The notes beneath the pieces were generated by a model. That model saw only the letters and a program-made list of their open reading frames with translations. It did no database searches and was not told the DNA's origin. Both the position numbers and the translations under genes were made by a program. Source: W1P20-047 sp045118335 (lineage in GTDB: Bacteria; Actinomycetota; Coriobacteriia; Coriobacteriales; Eggerthellaceae). From it: a stretch of DNA of 64,000 nucleotides. The DNA lies in the NCBI GenBank assembly GCA_045118335.1, contig JBGUXY010000034.1, positions 1 to 64,000 of the forward strand. The letters run 5' to 3'. This document shows positions 57,189 to 64,000 of this stretch, one piece after another (the stretch's first letter is position 1; each line of letters begins with the position of its first letter).

Positions 57189-59952
57189 CATGCGAGTACA
57201 TGAACTGGCGAAGGAGCTGAACATGTCGAGCAAGGAGCTGCTCGACCGTTTAGCCGAGATGAAGATCCCTGCGAAAACACATGCAAGCATCCTCAACGAC
57301 GCCTATGTCGCGAAGATCCGCAAGAACCTTGAACCCGAGATCAAGGAGCGTGCCGGCATCATCGAAGACGAAGAGGCCAAGCAGCTTGCGAAGGAGAAGG
57401 CGGAAGAGGAAGCGCGTCGAGCCGAAGAAGCGGCCGAACGACGAGCGGCTGTGGAAAAAGAACGCGCTCAGCGTGAAGCAGAACGCGCGAAGCGCCAGCA
57501 GCGTAGCACCGGCTACACCGGCAACCAGCAGGCGTCTTCCGCCCAGCAACCGCAGCGCAAACAGCCGCCCAAGGAGGTGTCTCCTTTCGCCGCCCTGGCC
57601 GACCAGATTGAAGCCGAGAAAGAACGCGTCGCGCGCGAGAAGGCAGAAGCCGAAGCACGTGCGCGCGCCGAGGCGATGGCGCGCGAAGTGGCAAAGAAGC
57701 AGGCAGTTGAAGAGCGCCTGCACGGCAACCGCTCCAAGAGCTCGGGAAAGGGACAGGTTGTCGAAAAGCCGCAGCGCAAGCAGCCGACGCGGCTGGCGAG
57801 TCGCCCCAGCCAGTTCGATTCGCTTCTCTCGCAGATCGAGGCGGAAAAGGAGCGCATCGCGCAAGACGAGCAGCGCAAGCAGGCAGAGCAGAAGCAGCAG
57901 CGAACGGACGGCGGAAAGAAGAAGCAGGGCAGGAAGCAGGGACGAGGCCACAACTTCGAGCCCGATGTCCCCGAGCTGGAAACCCAGGAACAGCAGGGCG
58001 AGGACCGCTACGCACAGATGGCCGTGCAGGCCGAGAAGCTGCAGCGCGACAAGGTGCTGGCCGAGGCCCGTGCTGCCGTGGCGGCAGCTTCGCATGAGGG
58101 CGAAGGCCGCCGCAAGAAGCGCAAGCAGAAGCGCGAGGCCGAAGCGCGCGAACGTGCAGAGCTGGAAGCCTTGGAAAAGGGCCTCGACCCCGAGTTGGTA
58201 CTCGACGACTCGGTGGTCCAGATCCCGCAGGGCGCTTCGGTTCAGAAGTTCGCCGAAACTTTGGGCGTTGCCCCCAACGAGGTAATCAAACGCCTGTTCA
58301 TGTTGGGCCAGGTGCTCACGCTCACCCAGTCCATGAGCGACGACATGGTCGAACTCGTGGCCGACGACCTGGGCCGCAAGGTGCGCGTGGTCTCGCCCGA
58401 AGAGGAATACGCCGTGGTGTTCAACGACCGCGACGAGGACCTCAAACCCCGGCCTCCCGTGGTCACCGTCATGGGCCATGTCGACCATGGCAAGACCTCG
58501 CTGCTCGACGCCATCCGCAACACCGGCGTGGTTGCCACCGAGGCAGGCGGTATCACGCAGCACATCGGCGCTTCCGTCGTGAACCTTGCCGATAGGCAGA
58601 TTACCTTCATCGACACGCCCGGTCACGAGGCGTTCACGGCCATGCGCGCCCGCGGCGCCCAGGTCACCGATGTCATCGTGCTTGTCGTGGCAGCCGATGA
58701 CGGTGTGATGCCGCAGACCATCGAGGCAATAAACCACGCCAAGGCGGCCGACGTCCCCATCGTGGTGGCGGTGAACAAGATCGACAAGGCGGGTGCCAAT
58801 CCCGACCGCGTACGTCAAGAACTCACCGAATACGGCGTCATCCCCGAGGAATGGGGTGGCACCAACATGTTCGTTGACGTATCCGCACGTCAAAACCTAC
58901 ACATCGACGATCTGCTCGAGACCATCTTGCTGCAGGCTGACGTCTTGGAGCTGAAGGCGAATCCCGATGCGTTCGCTTCTGGCTTCGTCATCGAGTCGAA
59001 CCTGGACAAGGGGCGCGGCCCGGTTGCCACCGTGCTCGTGAACCGCGGCACGCTGCGTCCGGGCGACACCGTGGTCGCCGGCACCAGCTATGGTCGCGTC
59101 CGCGCCCTGGTGGGGCCTCGCGGCGAGCATGTGAAGGCAGCTTACCCGGCCGATCCCGTCGAGATCTTGGGCCTTTCGAGCGTTCCGACCGCAGGTGATG
59201 AGTTCCGCGTGTTCGAAGACGAACGCGATGCTCGCAAGCTTGCCGAGGAACGTGCGTTGCGCGAGAGGCTCAGGCAGCAGGAGCAGCGCACCCACATGAG
59301 CCTGGACGACCTGTTCAGTCGCTTGGAAGAAGGCAAGCAGACCGACCTGAACCTGGTCGTGAAAGCCGACGTACAGGGCTCCATCGAGGCCCTGCGCGAC
59401 GCCTTTGGAAAGATGGACCAGTCGGAAGTCAAGATCAACATCATCCATGCCGCCGTGGGTGGCATCACCGAAACGGACGTCACGCTGGCAGCAGCATCCG
59501 ACGCCATCATCATCGGCTTCAACGTGCGTCCCATGGGCAAGACGCGTGCCATGGCGGAGAAGGAGAAAGTGGACATCCGCCTGTACCGGGTCATTTACCA
59601 GGCAATCGAGGACATCAACGCCGCCCGTGTGGGCTTGCTCTCTCCCGATATCGTGGAAGAGGACACTGGTATAGCCGAGGTGCGCGAGACCTTCAAGGTT
59701 CCCAAAGTGGGTACCATTGCCGGTTGCTACATCACCGAAGGCGAGATCAACCGCGACGACCGTGTGCGCATCGTGCGCCAGGGCACGGTTATCTTCGAAG
59801 GCAAGATCGCGTCGCTGCGCCGCTTCAAAGACGACGTCAAGAGCGTGCGGAGCGGTTACGAATGCGGTATCGGCATCGAAGGCTATCAGGACCTGAAGGT
59901 GGACGACCTCATCGAGGGCTACAAGAAGGTAGAAGTCGAGAGGACCGAATAA
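57181..59952 (+). CDS. infB: Translation initiation factor IF-2
   Basis: IF-2, 923 residues. The N-terminal IF2N motif (MRVHELAKELNMSSKELLDRL) is followed by a highly charged Glu/Lys/Gln/Arg region (about 60-330), then a second IF2N-like segment (VQKFAETLGVAPNEVIKRLF). The G domain (GHVDHGKTSLLDAI, FIDTPGHEAFTAMRARGA, VNKIDKAG) and domains II-IV end near GYKKVEVE. The 5' end overlaps ylxR by 8 nt. Confidence 0.97.
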   Translation: MPSMRVHELAKELNMSSKELLDRLAEMKIPAKTHASILNDAYVAKIRKNLEPEIKERAGIIEDEEAKQLAKEKAEEEARRAEEAAERRAAVEKERAQREAERAKRQQRSTGYTGNQQASSAQQPQRKQPPKEVSPFAALADQIEAEKERVAREKAEAEARARAEAMAREVAKKQAVEERLHGNRSKSSGKGQVVEKPQRKQPTRLASRPSQFDSLLSQIEAEKERIAQDEQRKQAEQKQQRTDGGKKKQGRKQGRGHNFEPDVPELETQEQQGEDRYAQMAVQAEKLQRDKVLAEARAAVAAASHEGEGRRKKRKQKREAEARERAELEALEKGLDPELVLDDSVVQIPQGASVQKFAETLGVAPNEVIKRLFMLGQVLTLTQSMSDDMVELVADDLGRKVRVVSPEEEYAVVFNDRDEDLKPRPPVVTVMGHVDHGKTSLLDAIRNTGVVATEAGGITQHIGASVVNLADRQITFIDTPGHEAFTAMRARGAQVTDVIVLVVAADDGVMPQTIEAINHAKAADVPIVVAVNKIDKAGANPDRVRQELTEYGVIPEEWGGTNMFVDVSARQNLHIDDLLETILLQADVLELKANPDAFASGFVIESNLDKGRGPVATVLVNRGTLRPGDTVVAGTSYGRVRALVGPRGEHVKAAYPADPVEILGLSSVPTAGDEFRVFEDERDARKLAEERALRERLRQQEQRTHMSLDDLFSRLEEGKQTDLNLVVKADVQGSIEALRDAFGKMDQSEVKINIIHAAVGGITETDVTLAAASDAIIIGFNVRPMGKTRAMAEKEKVDIRLYRVIYQAIEDINAARVGLLSPDIVEEDTGIAEVRETFKVPKVGTIAGCYITEGEINRDDRVRIVRQGTVIFEGKIASLRRFKDDVKSVRSGYECGIGIEGYQDLKVDDLIEGYKKVEVERTE

Positions 59953-60258
59953 GGGGGGCGCGGTTCTGACGAACCGCGTCCTACTCGATGCTGCGGCCCG
60001 TCCAGGCACGCCATCTGGTCCCTCGTTTGCTCACTCACGGCCCAAAGGCCGCTCCTGCGCAAGTCGGGGCCATCTGGCGCACCTGGACGAGCCTCGCTGA
60101 CTTTGGCGGACCTGGGAGTTTAGTAGGCTCGCCGCTGCGCGGCATCGCCTTGGTGCACTTGGGGGTGACTTCGCTTGATGCATGGGTGGGCTCGTCGCTG
60201 GGCGGCATCGTGGGCGTGAGGAGTCGACCAGGTTTGTTTGTCACATGAAAGGAGTTTC
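59953..60258 (+). repeat. Gap between infB and rbfA: terminator-like hairpin and direct repeats
   Basis: CGCGGTTC (59959-59966) and GAACCGCG (59971-59978) form an 8-bp stem with a TGAC loop right after infB. Further on GGCTCGCCGCTGCGCGGC (60126-60143) recurs with 2 changes over 22 bp as GGCTCGTCGCTGGGCGGC (60189 on). This is unusual inside a normally tight operon. No gene is seen. Confidence 0.6.
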
Positions 60259-60603
60259 ATGAAACAAGGGTCTTCCAGCAGGAAGGTGAATGAACAGGCG
60301 CGCGAGGTTATCGCCAATGCGCTGCTGTTCGACATTTCCGACCCCAGGTTGTCGTTGGTCACGATCACGGGATGCGAGGTGAGCTACGACCGCAGCTACT
60401 GCAACGTGTTCTACACGGCTAGCGAGGGCACCTACGAGGACGTGGCGAAGGCGTTCGAGGGGGCGGCGGGGCGCATCCGCAGCCTCATGGCGAAGCGGCT
60501 TTCGTGGCGTGTGGCGCCCGAGCTGCGTTTCATCCTCGATGAAAGCGTGGATACTGCCCAGCGCATCGAGGAAGCTATCCGGCGCGAGCAGGAGCGGGAG
60601 TAG
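60259..60603 (+). CDS. rbfA: 30S ribosome-binding factor RbfA
   Basis: RbfA, 114 residues, a KH-type 30S maturation factor. Family features are SSRKVNEQAREVIANALLFDISDPRLSLVTITGCEVS and the RFILDESVDTAQRIEEAI end. The ATG at 60259 has AAAGGAG upstream. It is followed by nrnA after 3 bp. Confidence 0.95.
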   Translation: MKQGSSSRKVNEQAREVIANALLFDISDPRLSLVTITGCEVSYDRSYCNVFYTASEGTYEDVAKAFEGAAGRIRSLMAKRLSWRVAPELRFILDESVDTAQRIEEAIRREQERE

Positions 60604-60606
60604 CCT

Positions 60607-61599
60607 ATGAACGTCGAAGGCCGCATGGTTGGGCTTTCCGAAATAGCACAGACGCTGCTGGAGGCCGATGATTTCGCCATCTGTGGGCATGTGAGCCCCG
60701 ACGGTGACTGCATTGGCTCCGCACTGGCGCTTGCGTGGGCGTTGCGCTCGACAGGAAAAAACGTCACGTGCCTTCTGGCAAAAGACGAGCCCATCGACTA
60801 TGGCCTGCGCTTTCTACCTGGGGCCGACCAGATGGTCCCCGCCTGCGATTACGAGGGGGGCTGCCAGACGTTTGTGGCGGTGGACGTGCCCGATGCTAGT
60901 CGCATGGGCAACGAGGCAAAGGCCTTCCATGCGCAGGCAGCGGAAACTATCACCATCGACCATCATATCTCGAAGTGCCCCATGTCGCGCGTGAACTACG
61001 TGGATGCCGACGCAGCTGCTGCAGCCATCATCGTGTGGAAGCTGATTCCCCTGCTCGGCGTCGAGCCCGATGAGCGAATGGCGACATGCTGTTATGCCGG
61101 CTTGCTCACCGATACGGGCAGCTTCCAATACCAGAACACCTCTGCCGAATCGCTGAGCCTGGCAGCCCAGATGGTGTCTGCCGGCGCCGACCCATCGCAC
61201 GTGGCGGAAGAGGCGTATCAGAACCGTTCTCGTGCTTCCATTGCCCTCGAGAAGCGCATGCTTGGCCATATCGAATACCCTTGCGGCGGCAAGTTTGCGA
61301 TGAGCTATCTGAAGCGAAGCGATTTCGTGGAAACGAACGCCACGAAAGCCGATGCCGAACCCATGATCGACATCGTCCGGTCCATTCGCGGTGTGCGCGT
61401 TGCGTGCATGCTGCGCGAGCAAGACGGCCAGGTGCGTGGCAGCTTGCGCGCCAAAGACGATACCGACGTGGCCGTGATCGCTAATCGTTTTGGGGGAGGC
61501 GGACACAAGGCGGCTGCCGGATTCACGTTCAAGGGCACGCTCGACGATGCAATTTCGGCCATGCGCGAGGTGTTTGCCGAATTGAAGTCGGAGCGCTAA
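60607..61599 (+). CDS. DHH-family phosphoesterase (NrnA-like oligoribonuclease/pAp phosphatase)
   Basis: A 330-residue DHH/DHHA1 enzyme: HVSPDGDCIGSALAL (metal site), VAVDVPDASR, IDHHIS (DHH), AGLLTDTGSFQYQ and C-terminal GGGGHKAAAGF. NrnA proteins degrade short RNA and 3'-phosphoadenosine 5'-phosphate and commonly lie between rbfA and truB, as here. The start of truB follows without a gap. Confidence 0.93.
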   Translation: MNVEGRMVGLSEIAQTLLEADDFAICGHVSPDGDCIGSALALAWALRSTGKNVTCLLAKDEPIDYGLRFLPGADQMVPACDYEGGCQTFVAVDVPDASRMGNEAKAFHAQAAETITIDHHISKCPMSRVNYVDADAAAAAIIVWKLIPLLGVEPDERMATCCYAGLLTDTGSFQYQNTSAESLSLAAQMVSAGADPSHVAEEAYQNRSRASIALEKRMLGHIEYPCGGKFAMSYLKRSDFVETNATKADAEPMIDIVRSIRGVRVACMLREQDGQVRGSLRAKDDTDVAVIANRFGGGGHKAAAGFTFKGTLDDAISAMREVFAELKSER

Positions 61600-62604
61600 G
61601 TGGGCAGGCGCAGCACAACCGACCTATGCCTGGTCGTGGGTGTTGACAAGCCGGCTGGCATGACCTCCCACGATGTGGTGAACCGCGTGCGCCGCATTTT
61701 CGGCGAGCGCCGCTGCGGACACATGGGCACGCTCGATCCTGCGGCCACCGGCGCGCTAGCGGTATGCGTGGGCCCTGCAACCAGGCTCGATCCGCTGCTC
61801 ACGTCACATGACAAGGCATACGAGTTCACCATCGCGTTCGGATCCGCGACCGATACCGACGATGCCGAGGGACAGCTGACGCGTACCGCGTCCGTTCCCG
61901 CGAAGGTGGCCGATGTCCGATTCGCCGAAGTGCAGGTTGAAAGGCTCGTGGGCCGGTTTCAACAGATGCCTCCCGTGTATTCCGCTATCAAGGTTGGCGG
62001 GAGGAAATCGTATGAGGAAGCGCGCCGAGGCAAAGTGGTGGAGCTTTCCCCTCGCGAGGTCGAGATCTACGATGCCCGCTTGATTGCCGTGGAGGGTGAC
62101 GAACTCGAACCGATCTGGCGTGTGCAGGCCAGCGTTTCTGCTGGCACTTACGTGCGTTCCATCGCCCGTGACATGGGCATTTCCCTGGGCACTTGCGCCC
62201 ACGTCGGTGAACTCAGGCGTCTTAGTGCGGGAAAGCTCGACGTGCGGGACTGCTGCAGCCTCGAGCTGCTCGAGCGAGATCCGTTTGGGATGCTGCTCGA
62301 CCCGGTACGGCTCCTGGGCCTGCGTTTCGTGTTCATGGACCCGGCAACCTCGCGCAAGGTGGCGGTGGGAAGCGCGGTTTCGGCGACGGGACTGATGCTT
62401 TGCTGCTACGATGGGCGATTGGGGAGCTGCCTTGGGATAGATGGATGCACGAGCGGGATCTTCGCCAGCGAAGGGCCACTCGAGCCAGGCGAGCTTGTCT
62501 GCATGGTCGAGGGCAACTATCTGAGGGCTATTTACGAGTATGATGCAAGGCGTGATGTGTTGAAGTCACGTTGCGGTTTCGCGGTGGGGGTAAGACGTGG
62601 CTGA
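61600..62604 (+). CDS. truB: tRNA pseudouridine(55) synthase TruB
   Basis: TruB, 334 residues, with the catalytic Asp46 in HMGTLDPAATG and the opening GVDKPAGMTSHDVVNRVRR. The C-terminal PUA-like part is present. GTG 61600 starts directly after the nrnA stop. The 3' end overlaps ribF by 8 nt. Confidence 0.95.
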   Translation: MGRRSTTDLCLVVGVDKPAGMTSHDVVNRVRRIFGERRCGHMGTLDPAATGALAVCVGPATRLDPLLTSHDKAYEFTIAFGSATDTDDAEGQLTRTASVPAKVADVRFAEVQVERLVGRFQQMPPVYSAIKVGGRKSYEEARRGKVVELSPREVEIYDARLIAVEGDELEPIWRVQASVSAGTYVRSIARDMGISLGTCAHVGELRRLSAGKLDVRDCCSLELLERDPFGMLLDPVRLLGLRFVFMDPATSRKVAVGSAVSATGLMLCCYDGRLGSCLGIDGCTSGIFASEGPLEPGELVCMVEGNYLRAIYEYDARRDVLKSRCGFAVGVRRG

Positions 62605-63520
62605 TATCGTTCTCATCGAAGATGGGTCCAAGCGAGATCTGTTCTTAGGTTCGTCATGTGCATTTGGCGTGTTCGATGGCGTGCATATAGGACATCGGTT
62701 TCTCATCGATCAGGCTCGGCGAACGGCTAAGGAATCTGGCGGTCGCTCGATTGCCCTGACGTTTGACATCGACCCCGATGAGCTGTTCCACGCCGAGCGG
62801 CTCAAGAAGCTTCTGTCCAACGAGGACCGCATGCAAATGCTCGCCGATACGGGTGTGGATGTGGTGGCCATCCTACCGTTCACTCCTAAGTTCGCCGGCG
62901 AATCACCCGAAGAGTTCCTGGCAAGCACCTTCGGCGACTTTCCTCCTGCTTACCTGCACGTGGGCAGCGATTTGCGTTTCGGCAAGCGCGCATCGGGTAC
63001 GGTTGAGGACCTGATGCAGTGGGCGAAAGGTTGCGGCGCGCGCATATGCGCACACGATCTGGTGTCTTCTGACGGCGCCCCCATTACCTCCACTCGCATC
63101 CGCCTGCTGCTGGCAGATGGCAAGGTACGCGAAGCCGCCGAACTGCTCACGTATCCCTACACGCTTCACGACCGTGTCGTGTCTGGGCGTGGGGAAGGCC
63201 GCGACATGGGTTTTCGCACGGCCAACCTGGTGGTCGAACCCATGCGGCGCGTGCTGGGCGAAGGCGTCTTTGGTGCCTATGCCATCGTCGATGGCTTGCG
63301 TTACCGTGCGGCCGTCTCGGTTGGTGTCAGCCCCACGTTCAAAGGCGAGACAGATTCCTACATCGAGGTCCACATCCTCGATTTCGAAGGCGACATCTAC
63401 AACCAGGACATCTACGTCCAGTTCGTCGAATGGCTGCGTCCCATGATGGAGTTCCCCACCGTAGACGAGCTCATCTCAACCGTCATGTCCAACATCCAAT
63501 GGGTCCGCGAAAACCTTTAG
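62597..63520 (+). CDS. ribF: Bifunctional riboflavin kinase / FAD synthetase
   Basis: RibF, 307 residues, makes FMN and FAD. The N-terminal FAD synthetase domain has GVFDGVHIGHRFLIDQA and the TSTRIRLLLADG segment. The C-terminal riboflavin kinase domain has GRGEGRDMGFRTANL and SYIEVHILDF. GTG 62597 overlaps truB. A 178-bp gap follows, holding a TACACT (63658-63663) that may serve dnaG. Confidence 0.95.
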   Translation: MADIVLIEDGSKRDLFLGSSCAFGVFDGVHIGHRFLIDQARRTAKESGGRSIALTFDIDPDELFHAERLKKLLSNEDRMQMLADTGVDVVAILPFTPKFAGESPEEFLASTFGDFPPAYLHVGSDLRFGKRASGTVEDLMQWAKGCGARICAHDLVSSDGAPITSTRIRLLLADGKVREAAELLTYPYTLHDRVVSGRGEGRDMGFRTANLVVEPMRRVLGEGVFGAYAIVDGLRYRAAVSVGVSPTFKGETDSYIEVHILDFEGDIYNQDIYVQFVEWLRPMMEFPTVDELISTVMSNIQWVRENL

Positions 63521-63697
63521 AATGAGTCAGCTGCCCGGAGCGAGTGACTCACCGAGGCGACGGGTGCATTTTCCAGTTGGTCGAGGTGGCCCAGCACGGT
63601 GTTGGTCTCCCTGTTGACTCATCCAAGAAATCGGGCGCGGGGAAGGCGGTTTCGCGTTACACTATCCGTAGGGCAATGCTAGGCTGAAAGGGCTCAT

Positions 63698-64000
63698 GTG
63701 GCGGGCATAAGCGACGACGACATCCAAAAGGTTCGCGAAGCGAGCGACATCGTGTCGGTGTTCGCCGACCGCATACCGCTGCGCCAGAAGGGACGTACGT
63801 ATTGGTGTTGCTGCCCATTCCATGATGAGAACACCCCATCATGCCAGATCGATCCCTCCACGCAGCTGTTCTACTGCTTTGGCTGCCATGAAGGTGGCGA
63901 CGTGTTCACCTACATCATGAAGACCGAGGACATCGACTTTCCCGATGCCGTGCGCAAGCTTGCCGACCGTGCCGGAATCGAGATACACGAGACGGGCAAG
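63698..64000 (+). CDS. dnaG: DNA primase, N-terminal part (runs off the window)
   Basis: The first 101 residues of primase starting at GTG 63698 after GAAAGGG: MAGISDDDIQKVREASDIVSVF, then the zinc-binding domain with CCPFHDENTPSC and FYCFGCHEGGDVF. The catalytic TOPRIM domain lies beyond the window. Primase downstream of ribF differs from the usual rpoD neighbourhood, which may follow outside the window. Confidence 0.95.
   Translation, partial: MAGISDDDIQKVREASDIVSVFADRIPLRQKGRTYWCCCPFHDENTPSCQIDPSTQLFYCFGCHEGGDVFTYIMKTEDIDFPDAVRKLADRAGIEIHETGK

Noticed and set aside
57250..58893. Long minus-strand open frame (547 codons) opposite infB
   Set aside because: Leu/Arg/Phe-rich mirror of the charged IF-2 N-terminal region; clearly a shadow.
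1..64000. CRISPR array, insertion sequence or prophage
   Set aside because: No regularly spaced repeats, transposase, integrase or phage genes were seen; gene order is that of core chromosome.

Overview
The window is 64 kb of chromosomal DNA from a high-GC, Gram-positive-type bacterium. Gene content and order fit an actinobacterium of the class Coriobacteriia (Eggerthellaceae-like). Supporting features are a SARP/BTAD regulator with an AAA-type N-terminus, split transketolase, an RF2 gene without the programmed frameshift, the rpmB / Asp23 / fakA / recG / rsmD / coaD block, and SMC-FtsY-Ffh run together. The genus is an inference. Most of the window is densely packed housekeeping DNA on the + strand. 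I saw no integrase, transposase, prophage or CRISPR array.

Layout. 1-5.7 kb is the accessory end: tRNA-Glu(CTC), a gene-free AT-richer stretch, a small lipoprotein, a HIT protein, and a divergently oriented MacB/FtsX-type ABC exporter whose permease carries two families of tandem 13- and 14-residue repeats. 5.8-8.5 kb is a large SARP-type regulator. 8.7-20.8 kb holds secA, prfB, split transketolase, ftsE, ftsX, an S41 C-terminal-processing-protease homologue that has lost its catalytic serine, rnr, smpB and an extremely acidic small protein. 20.9-28.6 kb holds an alanine/glycine:Na+ symporter, convergent rpmB, then Asp23, fakA, recG, rsmD and coaD. 28.8-40.2 kb holds a coiled-coil protein, DUF177, glutamate-cysteine ligase, rpmF, plsX, rnc, smc, ftsY and ffh. 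40.5-47.5 kb holds tRNA-Leu(TAG), tig-clpP-clpX, valS and a zinc-ribbon membrane protein. 47.8-54.7 kb holds a class I glutamine-amidotransferase-like hydrolase, trxA, prfA, prmC, a purine nucleoside phosphorylase and a serA-like dehydrogenase. 54.7-64 kb is the classic translation cluster rimP-nusA-ylxR-infB-rbfA-nrnA-truB-ribF, followed by the start of dnaG.

How the genes fit together. Protein targeting (secA, ftsY, ffh), translation termination and rescue (prfA, prfB, prmC, smpB, rnr), proteostasis (tig, clpP, clpX), fatty acid and phospholipid supply (fakA, plsX) and ribosome/RNA maturation (rnc, rimP, rbfA, truB, nrnA) form the core. The unusual material is mostly inside these familiar genes: a pseudo-protease beside FtsEX, an FtsY with its acidic region plus a zinc ribbon at the C-terminus, RF2 with SPT in place of SPF, SerA with His in place of the catalytic Arg, PrmC with an 84-residue low-complexity insert, NusA with a Cys/His tail, and the repeat-bearing ABC permease. 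Several dyad operators and a Shine-Dalgarno-sequestering hairpin mark regulated genes.
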